Origin: Alphaproteobacteria bacterium
Lineage (GTDB): Bacteria; Pseudomonadota; Alphaproteobacteria; Thalassobaculales; Thalassobaculaceae
DNA length: 5,736 nt
Reading direction: 5' to 3'
Assembly (NCBI GenBank): GCA_028822575.1
Contig: JAPKDN010000222.1
Coordinates: forward strand, 1 to 5,736
In this document: positions 1 to 5,736 of the stretch, one piece after another
Position numbering within the stretch: the stretch's first letter is position 1
Layout of the letters: each line of letters starts with the position of its first letter
Notes under the pieces: model-generated
What the model saw: the letters and a program-made list of their open reading frames with translations, nothing else
Database searches by the model: none
What the model was told of the DNA's origin: nothing
Program-made: the position numbers and the translations under genes

Positions 1-74
1 CCCAAAAAAGTTGGGGGCGCCGAGGGTGGATCGGGAACGATACGGTCTGAATACCTTAGCCCGCCGAGACTGCG

Positions 75-878
75 CTATTCGTTCCGCTGTGCTGCCAACA
101 TTGGTGCTGTGGGTCGATGGGACGGCTGATAGAGTGCTATGGTTAATTCGCCTAATAACTCGAGTTGTTCGTGATGTGTCAGTTCGCATTAGCGGTCCGT
201 TGCCAAGGGTCACCCAGCCGCGCCCTCTGACACGCCTGGAGCCCAGCATCGCGAAGTCGAAGCCGGCGCGTTCAAAATGGCGACGGTCAGGCTGGGAGAT
301 ACTGAAAGTGAAATTGGTGCGCCAGTTCTGGTTGAAGTTTAGGTAGGCGCGGCCCTTGATGATGACATCAGAGATGACCCGTCCCTCTACGATCTGAAAT
401 GTATCGATGTCGCGTTGCATTTCATGCGCGTTTCGGACCCAGAAAAACCTTTCGCCCCATATGCCGGCTTTCCGAGCTCGTGCGTCGTCAACACTAGGGC
501 TAGCCCATGCTCCAACAGAGTTTTGCACCCAAAGCCCACTTTCGAGGCTGGGATGCGCAAGTACGCGGTCATGTCGGTCCTGGCGTTTAGTGCCAAGATA
601 AAGGATCAGTGATTTTTTCTATCGCCAACTCGGCCAAATTTATCCACGCAATTTCTGCCAGAGGTTGCGCCGGGTCGTATCCTGGGGCGATTTTGGGAAA
701 CGTGACGCCGGCCGGCCGAATTTCCAATCCCCGCTGGTGACCAAAGTACCCTTCGGCATTACTGCTTTCACGGTCACCCGCGCGCCTATGTCGGGAGGAT
801 GGCAGCCTAGGATGCTGCGTCCGCAGTTCAGAAGCCGCTGGCTAGAATTAAAAAATTTGTCACCGAGCCACAAGCTGC
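75..878 (-). pseudogene. Decayed thermonuclease (SNase-like) family gene, multiple frameshifts
   Basis: No single frame is intact, but consecutive minus-strand frames give pieces in the order expected for the alphaproteobacterial 'thermonuclease family protein'. About 783-724 reads ARVTVKAVMPKGTLVTSGDW, a degraded start of the SNase OB-fold where DGDTL would be. Then 730-614 reads GLEIRPAG..FPKIAPG..PLAEIAWINLAELAIEK; 612-523 reads YLGTKRQDRHDRVLAH..SGLWVQ; 521-477 reads TLLEHGLALVLTTHE; 483-184 reads ARARKAGIWG, then VEGRVISD, GRAYLNFNQNWRTNFTFSI, RRVRGRGWV and NGPLM; 185-75 reads ELTHHEQLELLGEL and ends at TAG (77-75). That is at least five frame changes in about 700 bp, one at an A6 tract (plus-strand T6, 613-618). 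The 4.7 kb of neighbouring genes have none, so true decay is likelier than sequencing error. The start is uncertain: ATG at 878 opens a signal-like stretch, without a clear ribosome site, that soon meets a stop. The family match is from recalled motifs, not a search. Confidence 0.78.
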
Positions 879-937
879 CATGCTACACTACCACGGCCAC
901 CGTGTATCGCCGGAGTGGGCGATGTCAGGCGATGCAG

Positions 938-954
938 ACAGGCTAAAAGCCTGT
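938..954. repeat. Small perfect inverted repeat (7-bp stem, 3-nt loop)
   Basis: ACAGGCT at 938-944 and AGCCTGT at 948-954 form a perfect 7-bp hairpin with loop AAA. It lies about 90 bp beyond the cinA stop, in the transcription direction of cinA. No T-run follows on the minus strand, so it is not a convincing intrinsic terminator. A second weaker pair, ATCGCC (906-911) and GGCGAT (918-923), lies next to it. The 160 bp between cinA and the pseudogene otherwise show nothing recognisable. Confidence 0.35.
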
Positions 955-1040
955 GTATGTCAAGTGATGTGGTCTGGCGTGTCAATTTTTTAACGATATT
1001 AGCGCTGCGTTTGTTGAAACCTCTACCTGTCCCTCAAATC

Positions 1041-2309
1041 TTAGCTCCGTCCTCCCGCAAAAGGCGTGCCGCCGTCACGCCCAAGGATGCGAAGGCGCAG
1101 AAAGTTTAGTAGGCTGATCACGCCGTATTCCCGCACCCGGTGCCGATCGCCGGGAAGATGGGTCATCTGGGCCTCAATATGATCACCGAAGGCGATGCCC
1201 AAATGGACTGTGCCGGCGGCCTGACCTTCCTGCTCCGCTGGACCCGCCACGCCCGTGGTCGAGATGCCCACGTCGGCTTTGAGGGTCTTGCGCACGCCGT
1301 CGGCCATAGCGCGGGCGGCGTCTGGGGTGACTACCGGGCCCTCGGGCACGTCGAGCAGGCTGAACTTCACGTCGCTTGCATAGGCCACGATGCCGCCACG
1401 TAGCACGTCGCTGGAGCCGGGAACCGAGGTCAGGCGCGCACCAACCATACCGCCGGTCACGGATTCCGCCACCGCCAGGGTCATACCACGCTCCCGAAGG
1501 AGTTGGAGGATGACAGATTCCATGGTCTCATCATCCGACCCGAAGACATATTCGCCGATCACATCGCGAACTGCGGCCTCTTCCTCGGCGAGGATTTGGG
1601 CGGCCTCCTCCTCGGTCCCGGCCTTCACCGTGACCCGGACCTTGAGGCCTTCGATGCCGCTGGCCTGAAACGCGATCGTGGCGCGGCCGCTTGCGTCCAG
1701 ATGCGCCATGCGCTCGGTTAGCATCTCGTCAAGCCCGGACTCGGTCTGGCCCCAGGTTTTCAACACCCGGCTCTTGATGACCGCCGTCACGCCGGAGCGT
1801 TTCTGCAAGTCGGGGATGACGCATTCCTCGCACATCATCTTCATCTCGAAGGGAACGCCTGGAACCGCGTAGATCACCTTGTCGCCAACTGGACAGACCA
1901 GACCTGGCGCCGTGCCTGGCATCTGTGGGATCGCCATGCCGCCATCGGGGATATCGGCCTGGCGCAGATTGTTCTCGGACATCACCCGGCCGCGGGACTC
2001 AAAGCGATGGCGGATATGATCGGCGATCTCGTCGTCGCGGATCAGCTTGGTCCCCATGACCTCGGCGATTACCTCGCGGGTGATATCGTCCTGGGTCGGG
2101 CCGAGGCCGCCGCTGACGATCACCGCGTCTGAGCGGCCAAGCGCCTGTTGGATGGTGTCGATCATGCGTTGGCGGTTATCGCCGATGGTAACGTGATAGA
2201 CGCAATCGATACCGGCCAGCGCCAGTTGCTCACCAACCCAGGCGGCGTTCGAGTTGACGATCTGGCCCAGCAGAAGTTCTGTTCCGATCGCGACGAATTC
2301 ACAACGCAT
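1041..2309 (-). CDS. cinA: CinA family protein (competence/damage-inducible protein A), two-domain
   Basis: This is a 422-residue, full-length CinA. The N-terminal molybdopterin-binding-like (COG1058) domain, about residues 3-170, carries AIGTELLLGQIVNSN, SGGLGPTQDD (66-75), GTAPG (132-136) and PGVPFEM (150-156). The C-terminal amidohydrolase domain, about 260-415, carries AESVTGG (281-287), GSS (298-300), GGIVAY (305-310), K315, TGVAGP (352-357) and GTVHLGIA (366-373). In characterised relatives the C-terminal domain deamidates nicotinamide mononucleotide and the N-terminal domain hydrolyses ADP-ribose, which makes it a cytoplasmic pyridine-nucleotide repair and salvage enzyme. AESCTGG is the commonest form of the first C-terminal motif, and Val in place of Cys is a minor change. 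GGAGA at 2317-2321 lies 7 bp before the ATG. The upstream dehydrogenase stops only 18 bp away, so cinA is the last gene of that operon. The name 'competence' is historical and no transformation genes are nearby. Confidence 0.96.
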   Translation of the reverse strand: MRCEFVAIGTELLLGQIVNSNAAWVGEQLALAGIDCVYHVTIGDNRQRMIDTIQQALGRSDAVIVSGGLGPTQDDITREVIAEVMGTKLIRDDEIADHIRHRFESRGRVMSENNLRQADIPDGGMAIPQMPGTAPGLVCPVGDKVIYAVPGVPFEMKMMCEECVIPDLQKRSGVTAVIKSRVLKTWGQTESGLDEMLTERMAHLDASGRATIAFQASGIEGLKVRVTVKAGTEEEAAQILAEEEAAVRDVIGEYVFGSDDETMESVILQLLRERGMTLAVAESVTGGMVGARLTSVPGSSDVLRGGIVAYASDVKFSLLDVPEGPVVTPDAARAMADGVRKTLKADVGISTTGVAGPAEQEGQAAGTVHLGIAFGDHIEAQMTHLPGDRHRVREYGVISLLNFLRLRILGRDGGTPFAGGRS

Positions 2310-2327
2310 GACCGTGTCTCCAATTGA

Positions 2328-3149
2328 TTAGGTCGTAAGAGTACCAGGCTCGACCACACCCAGTATTTCCAGAAACATCGGCTGTTGGGCGTCGGCCATC
2401 TCGTTGCCTTGTTGGATTGTACAGCCCTTGGCCTTGGCGGCTGCCAAAAACTGTGTCATCGGCGGTTTGGTCACTGCGTCGGCGACCATGGTGTCTGAGC
2501 GAATGTCTTCCAAGGGGAAGGGGAGCGGATCGTCGACGCACATGCCCATCGGCGTGGCATTGGCGAGGATATCGATCTTGGCCGGATCACCGGCCTCGTG
2601 GGTGATCTCAACATCGGGATAGTGCCCACGCAGCCTTGTCAAAAGCGTCTCGCGGCGCTTGGCGTCGATATCGATCACCGCCAACCGTTTGGCGCCGTTG
2701 TCGGCCACCGCATGGGCGATGGCGCTACCCGCGCCGCCGGCGCCGATCAGGACGAACCGCTTGCCACCGACCGTCACGCCGTGCTTTGCTAGCGCCGAGA
2801 GAAACCCGGGGCCATCGGTCATGTCGCCGATCAGGCGGCCATCGCTGGTCCGCTGAACGATATTGCAGGCGCCGATCCGCTTGGCCCGGTCCGACACTTC
2901 GTCGCAATTGGCCAGAGCCGCCTGTTTGTGTGGGACCGTCACCCCGACGCCACCGCAATTCTCCCAGCCCTTGAGCATGGTGAAAAAGCTGTCGACCGCG
3001 TCCGGCACGATGTCCATTGCGACCATGGCCGCGTCCATATCGTGCTCGGCTACGAAACCATTGAACACGGTGGGAGAGCGCACCTGGGCGATCGGGTGCC
3101 CGATGATCGCGTAAAATCGAGAGGTGCCAGTGAGGATATGCCGGCTCAT
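2328..3149 (-). CDS. Shikimate/quinate dehydrogenase family oxidoreductase (AroE-like, divergent)
   Basis: The 273-residue protein has the complete AroE fold. The N-terminal substrate domain contains GHPIAQVRSPTVFN (17-30), VTVPHK with catalytic Lys75, GACN (93-96) and TDG with Asp112. The C-terminal Rossmann domain contains GAGGAGSA (136-143), NATPMGM (197-203) and a final GNEMADAQ (248-255) with the conserved Gln255. Lys75 and Asp112 are kept, so catalysis is expected. The substrate side differs from true AroE: the usual H-S-x-S-P is Q-V-R-S-P (22-26), and the Tyr of the DxxYxPxxT segment is Thr227. The second beta strand ends in VIDID (159-162) instead of the Arg-containing NRT of NADP enzymes, which suggests NAD use. 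It is more likely a catabolic AroE-like dehydrogenase (quinate/shikimate or another hydroxy acid) than the biosynthetic enzyme. Its ATG overlaps the lactonase stop as ATGA (3149-3146). Confidence 0.9.
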   Translation of the reverse strand: MSRHILTGTSRFYAIIGHPIAQVRSPTVFNGFVAEHDMDAAMVAMDIVPDAVDSFFTMLKGWENCGGVGVTVPHKQAALANCDEVSDRAKRIGACNIVQRTSDGRLIGDMTDGPGFLSALAKHGVTVGGKRFVLIGAGGAGSAIAHAVADNGAKRLAVIDIDAKRRETLLTRLRGHYPDVEITHEAGDPAKIDILANATPMGMCVDDPLPFPLEDIRSDTMVADAVTKPPMTQFLAAAKAKGCTIQQGNEMADAQQPMFLEILGVVEPGTLTT

Positions 3150-3991
3150 GGGAGCCCCGCGCCCTGCACGTCAACCTGGGTGATTTCAATTCGGCCGGTG
3201 CGGCCCTTGGCGATCTCCGGACCAGAATCCAGATTAGTGCAGACGAACAGGGTTTTCAGATCGTCCCCGCCGAGCATGCAGGCATAAGGGCCGTACCCGC
3301 CTTCCAGCTTGATCCGCTCGGTGATCTCGCCGCCATCGCGGAAGCGGATGATTTCCTTAGCGTGTGGGTCGGTCACCCAGATCGCGCCCTCGGCATCGAG
3401 GCAGATGCCGTCGGGATATAGACCCGCTGTTTCTGCAAAGACGCGGCGATTAGAGAGGGAACCGTCCCCGGCGATATCGAAGGCGGTCAGCCGCTCGGCC
3501 CGGGTTTCCGCGACCACCAGAGTTTCACCATCGGGAGTGATCACTGTGCCGTTGGGGAACCACAACCCGTCCGCCGCGATACTAGCGGCGCCTTCGGGAG
3601 TGACCCGCACCAGGGTTGTGGACCTGGGCTCCTCGCCGCCGTGGCGGTTGAAGCCAAAATTACCGACATAGGCGCCGCCTTGGGCGTCGACCACCATGTC
3701 GTTGCACCAGTAATTCGCATGCTCCGAAAGGTCCGCGTGCTCGACGAGCTTGTCGTCCTCCAACCGTACGAGTTTCTGGTCGCGCATCGAGACTATCAGC
3801 AGCACCCCGTCTGGCGTCCAGCCCAGACCCGAGGGTTGTTCGGGTATCGTGCAGATGGTCTCGCGATTGCCCTGGATATCGACGGCGATTACCTCATAGG
3901 CATAGAAATCCGAGAACCAGAGCCTGCCGTCACGCCAACGGGGACCTTCGGCGAAGGTCAGGTTGTCAAGGATTGGAGTCAGTTTTTTCAT
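3146..3991 (-). CDS. SMP-30/gluconolactonase/LRE family protein, downstream paralog
   Basis: This 281-residue six-bladed beta-propeller lactonase of the SMP-30/regucalcin family would open a sugar or related lactone using one divalent metal ion. The expected metal and substrate positions are all present: Glu15 in AEGPRW, Asn97-Asp98 in CNDMVVD, Asn147 in FPNG and Asp194 in PDGICLDAEG. I chose the ATG at 3991 over an upstream ATG at 4084 that would add 31 non-family residues. From 3991 the protein aligns end to end with its neighbour, and the ATG overlaps the neighbour's stop as ATGA (3991-3988). A further ATG two codons upstream (3997) is possible and has a closer ribosome site. No signal peptide is visible, so it should be cytoplasmic. 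It is about 55-60% identical by eye to the upstream copy, with the largest differences at residues 112-135 and 226-262. It may hydrolyse a related but different lactone. The TGA also overlaps the next gene. Confidence 0.92.
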   Translation of the reverse strand: MKKLTPILDNLTFAEGPRWRDGRLWFSDFYAYEVIAVDIQGNRETICTIPEQPSGLGWTPDGVLLIVSMRDQKLVRLEDDKLVEHADLSEHANYWCNDMVVDAQGGAYVGNFGFNRHGGEEPRSTTLVRVTPEGAASIAADGLWFPNGTVITPDGETLVVAETRAERLTAFDIAGDGSLSNRRVFAETAGLYPDGICLDAEGAIWVTDPHAKEIIRFRDGGEITERIKLEGGYGPYACMLGGDDLKTLFVCTNLDSGPEIAKGRTGRIEITQVDVQGAGLP

Positions 3992-4833
3992 GGCCATCCA
4001 GCTCCTGGCACGGCGACGCGGGTGGTCTCTATCCGACCGGTGGGATTGCCCGCGTGGTCCTGGTTTTTGTACAAATTTGTGCAAATTATCAGGGTCCGAC
4101 GATCTGCGCCGCCAAGCGCTACGGCGTAGGAGCCGCGGTCATCGGTGGAAAGCCGGTCGGTGATCTCGCCGCCATCCTTGATCCGAAGCGATTGTTTCTT
4201 GACCGGATCGGCGATCCAGACCGCGCCTTCGGCATCCATGCAAATCCCGTCCGGCACCCAATCTTCACCGCCCTCGGCCCAGATGCGCCTTCCCGAAAGC
4301 GTGCCGTCTGGTGCCTTGTCGAAGGCCGTCAGCTTACGGCCCCAGGACTCGGCGACTACCATGGTTTTGCCGTTGGGTGTGATGGCGATGCCGTTGGGGA
4401 AGAAGAAATCATCAGCGGCGACTGAGAGCGAGCCATCCGGGTCCACCCGGGCGATATTGGTGTTCCGGGCGGGCTCCTTCTCGCGGTAATTGAAGCCAAA
4501 ATTGCCGACATAGGCCCGGCCATCGGCGTCGACGGTCATGTCGTTACACCAGGAATGCGCGATGCCCGATAGGTCCGCGTGGACCTTCAAGCCGTCCGGG
4601 TCGAGCCGCATCACCTTTTGGTCCAGCATCGAGACCACAAGTAAGCGGCCATCCGGCAGCCAGCCCAGGCCCGAGGGTTGGTTCTCCACCGTGCAAATAG
4701 TCTCGGACTTGCCGTCCAAATCCACCGCGATCACCGAATGCGAATAGAAATCGGAGAACCATAGCCGACCGTCATGCCAGCGCGGGCCCTCGGGAAAGGT
4801 GAGGTTATCGAGAAGGATCTTGAGGTTGGGCAT
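3988..4833 (-). CDS. SMP-30/gluconolactonase/LRE family protein, upstream paralog
   Basis: This is the first of two adjacent lactonase-like beta-propellers, also exactly 281 residues and with no signal peptide. The family's metal-site residues are present: Glu15 in PEGPRW, Asn97-Asp98 in CNDMTVD, Asn147 in FPNG and Asp195 in PDGICMDAEG. The other blade motifs QPSGLGW (52-58), YVGNFGFN (108-115) and TGRIE (265-269) are shared with the downstream copy. The family hydrolyses lactones such as glucono- or xylono-lactone, but individual members vary and the substrate is not predictable here. The start at 4833 is supported by AGGAA (minus strand, 4842-4846) spaced 8 nt from the ATG. The gene lies just 35 bp downstream of a palindromic repeat, so its promoter is either inside that element or upstream of the CMD-family gene. 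Its TGA overlaps the ATG of the next lactonase, suggesting translational coupling. Confidence 0.93.
   Translation of the reverse strand: MPNLKILLDNLTFPEGPRWHDGRLWFSDFYSHSVIAVDLDGKSETICTVENQPSGLGWLPDGRLLVVSMLDQKVMRLDPDGLKVHADLSGIAHSWCNDMTVDADGRAYVGNFGFNYREKEPARNTNIARVDPDGSLSVAADDFFFPNGIAITPNGKTMVVAESWGRKLTAFDKAPDGTLSGRRIWAEGGEDWVPDGICMDAEGAVWIADPVKKQSLRIKDGGEITDRLSTDDRGSYAVALGGADRRTLIICTNLYKNQDHAGNPTGRIETTRVAVPGAGWP
4002..4006 (-). promoter_or_regulatory. Ribosome binding site of the downstream lactonase
   Basis: The minus strand reads AGGAG here, inside the end of the upstream lactonase gene. It is 10 nt before the ATG at 3991 and 4 nt before the in-frame ATG at 3997. It supports starting in this ATGGCCATG pair and argues against the start at 4084. 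Confidence 0.7.
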
Positions 4834-4868
4834 GCCTGAGGTTCCTATTGTAGCGGATTAGAAATGCC

Positions 4869-4992
4869 GTCACCCCGCCGAAGGGCGGGGCCCATTCCGC
4901 CGAGGTTCCATTCGCGATGATGTTGCAATTTAGCAAACAGCATTGGTGTCTCATCGTTCGTTGGAATGGGTCCTGGCCTACGTCGGGATGAC
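4869..4992. repeat. Palindromic intergenic repeat element, 124 bp, alphaproteobacterial type
   Basis: Two 30-nt arms at 4869-4898 and 4963-4992 are inverted copies matching at 24 of 30 positions, with outer ends GTCA/TGAC and inner ends CCCATTCC/GGAATGGG. The left arm folds alone into a perfect 7-bp stem, CCCCGCC (4873-4879) with GGCGGGG (4884-4890). The right arm folds as 4971-4977 with 4982-4988, including two G-T pairs. The spacer has further nested complementarity: CGATGA (4915-4920) with TCATCG (4951-4956), and TGTTGC (4921-4926) with GCAAACA (4933-4939), around an AT-rich centre. It holds no gene. It fills nearly the whole gap between the CMD-family gene and the first lactonase and starts 14 bp after the CMD stop. 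It resembles dispersed MITE- or REP-like repeats seen in many alphaproteobacteria. It could fold in the transcript as an attenuating or stabilising structure. No T-run makes it a standard terminator. Confidence 0.8.
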
Positions 4993-5005
4993 AAACTCGT
5001 GGCGG

Positions 5006-5557
5006 TTATTCAGGCAGCGGGAATTTCTCCAACGCTTCCTTGTAATGCGGCTCGTTGTCAATTTCCAAGGTCGCCAGGACCCGCACCACGCCGCAATAGA
5101 AGGCGATGGCAAGAACCAGATCGACCAGATGCTCCTTGCTTAAATATCCCTGGAGGATCGCGAAATCCGCGTCGGAGATTTTCAAGTCCGTCACCATCGC
5201 CCGCGCCGAGCGGAGCACTGTCTTCTCAAGCTCCGGCAGGCCGCTATCACGGCCTTCGGTCTCTGCCGTGATCGCATGTACGTCATCCTCGGTAACCCCA
5301 AACTGCTCGGTGCCGAGGCGCACGTGGTGGGTGTACTCATACTCGCTCTTGGTCAGGTACCCGACCTGGATTATCGCCATCTCCTTGAGCCGAGGATCGA
5401 GCTTTGTCTTGTAGCGAATGTATTGGCCAAGCCCACCAAAGGCCCGGGCGCCGCCTGGGCTGTTGGTCAGCTGACGGAACAGGTTGATCGGGCGTTTGAG
5501 GAGTTCCTTGTCCTCGTCCTTCAGATCATCGACGTCGAGATAGGGTAGGCGGGCCAT
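5006..5557 (-). CDS. Carboxymuconolactone decarboxylase (CMD) family protein
   Basis: This 183-residue, all-helical protein of the CMD/AhpD superfamily has its recognisable core at about residues 40-110: LDPRLKEMAIIQVGYLTKS, then EYEYTHHVRLG (72-82) and FGVTEDDVHAI (86-96). That is the family's YEWxxHxxxA signature followed by the 'G.seeei.ai' helix. The CxxC pair of AhpD-type peroxidatic members is absent and the only cysteine is Cys155, so AhpD-like disulfide reductase activity is not expected. The family includes 4-carboxymuconolactone decarboxylase of the protocatechuate pathway, but most members with this motif are of unknown function. I chose the ATG at 5557, giving MARLPYLDVDDL. It has a perfect AAGGAG 6 nt upstream, whereas the longer reading to 5626 would run into the end of the preceding dehydrogenase. 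Spacing from that dehydrogenase is 31 bp, so the two are probably cotranscribed. Confidence 0.88.
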   Translation of the reverse strand: MARLPYLDVDDLKDEDKELLKRPINLFRQLTNSPGGARAFGGLGQYIRYKTKLDPRLKEMAIIQVGYLTKSEYEYTHHVRLGTEQFGVTEDDVHAITAETEGRDSGLPELEKTVLRSARAMVTDLKISDADFAILQGYLSKEHLVDLVLAIAFYCGVVRVLATLEIDNEPHYKEALEKFPLPE

Positions 5558-5563
5558 TGGTGG

Positions 5564-5569
5564 CTCCTT
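5564..5569 (-). promoter_or_regulatory. Ribosome binding site of the CMD-family gene
   Basis: The minus strand reads AAGGAG, a full Shine-Dalgarno match, 6 nt before the ATG at 5557. It decides the start in favour of 5557 over an in-frame ATG at 5626, which lies inside the preceding gene. Confidence 0.85.
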
Positions 5570-5588
5570 GGATACTTGGAGAGAAAAC

Positions 5589-5736
5589 TCAACCGCGCGG
5601 CTTGGCGGAGAGCGAGCAGCCGCCATCGACCACCATCAGATGCCCGGTGACGTAGCGCGCCCAGTTCGACGAGAGATAGACCACCGCCTTGCCGATATCC
5701 CAGCCTTCACCCTCGATCTGGACCAGCGAGGCGTTC
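5589..5736 (-). CDS. SDR family oxidoreductase, C-terminal fragment (cut by window edge)
   Basis: Only the last 48 codons lie in the window, ending at TGA (5591-5589). The translation includes EGWDIGKAVVYLSS, then ARYVTGHLMVVDGG, then a short CSLSAKPRG tail. The D-I-G-x-A-V-x-Y-L-S-S stretch and YVTGxxxxVDGG are the hallmark C-terminal part of classical short-chain dehydrogenases/reductases, where the VDGG strand closes the Rossmann fold at the tetramer interface. The cofactor-binding glycine motif and the Ser-Tyr-Lys catalytic residues lie outside the window, so substrate and cofactor cannot be judged. It is the first visible gene of the minus-strand cluster and is followed 31 bp later by the CMD-family gene. 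A role as a dehydrogenase in the same catabolic route is inferred from position only. Confidence 0.85.
   Translation of the reverse strand, partial: NASLVQIEGEGWDIGKAVVYLSSNWARYVTGHLMVVDGGCSLSAKPRG

Noticed and set aside
1..60. Possible tRNA 3' end on the minus strand (GGCGCCCCCA followed by a T-run)
   Set aside because: The expected GGTTCRANYCC T-arm is not formed and no matching acceptor, D-arm or anticodon arm follows. The CCCAA/TTGGG hairpin at 1-15 is too short and too near the edge to call.
11..346. Plus-strand open frame of 111 codons at the left edge
   Set aside because: No recognisable domain; it is antisense to the minus-strand thermonuclease-family remnant, which has clear family motifs.
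961..1040. Intrinsic terminator after cinA
   Set aside because: On the minus strand there is no GC-rich hairpin followed by a T-run. The T-run near 986-991 is on the plus strand and has no stem before it.
3992..4084. 31-residue N-terminal extension of the downstream lactonase starting at 4084
   Set aside because: The extension is Arg/Pro-rich with no family counterpart and lies inside the upstream gene. The start at 3991 gives an end-to-end match to the paralog and an ATGA overlap.
3973..4425. Plus-strand open frame of 150 codons, and other long plus-strand frames across 1140-4490
   Set aside because: They are antisense to well-conserved lactonase, AroE-like and CinA genes in GC-rich DNA and show no family features.
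4899..4962. Promoter for the first lactonase within the AT-rich centre of the repeat
   Set aside because: Weak matches (for example GCTAAA on the minus strand) have no convincing -35 partner, so no promoter is called.
5558..5626. 23-residue N-terminal extension of the CMD-family protein starting at 5626
   Set aside because: It overlaps the end of the SDR gene, and the perfect AAGGAG 6 nt before 5557 marks the real start.

Overview
The window looks like part of an alphaproteobacterial chromosome. The coding part is GC-rich by eye, the genes are tightly packed, and a palindromic intergenic repeat carries a GTCAYCCC...GGRCCCATTCC arm of a kind common in alphaproteobacterial genomes. A Rhodospirillales-like or marine lineage is plausible, but this is inference and the window holds no phylogenetic marker.

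All supported genes lie on the minus strand, so the transcriptional order runs from high to low coordinates. A short-chain dehydrogenase is cut by the right edge (5589-5736). It is followed by a carboxymuconolactone decarboxylase-family protein (5006-5557), a 124-bp palindromic repeat (4869-4992), two tandem SMP-30/gluconolactonase-family paralogs of identical length (3988-4833 and 3146-3991), a divergent shikimate/quinate dehydrogenase-family oxidoreductase (2328-3149), and a full-length CinA protein (1041-2309). The two lactonases and the dehydrogenase are joined by 4-bp ATGA stop/start overlaps. CinA follows after 18 bp, so the last four genes almost certainly share a transcript. The two upstream genes may belong to the same unit, but the repeat separates them from the rest.

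Together, two dehydrogenases, two lactone hydrolases and a CMD-type protein suggest a catabolic route in which a hydroxyl compound is oxidised to a lactone and the lactone is opened. The substrate cannot be read from the sequence. CinA, a pyridine-nucleotide repair and salvage enzyme, is an unexpected last member.

The left 1 kb has no intact gene. Reading the minus strand across all three frames shows the remains of a thermonuclease (SNase-like) family gene, about 75-878, broken by at least five frame changes. The 160 bp between it and cinA contains only small inverted repeats, and no clear terminator was found.
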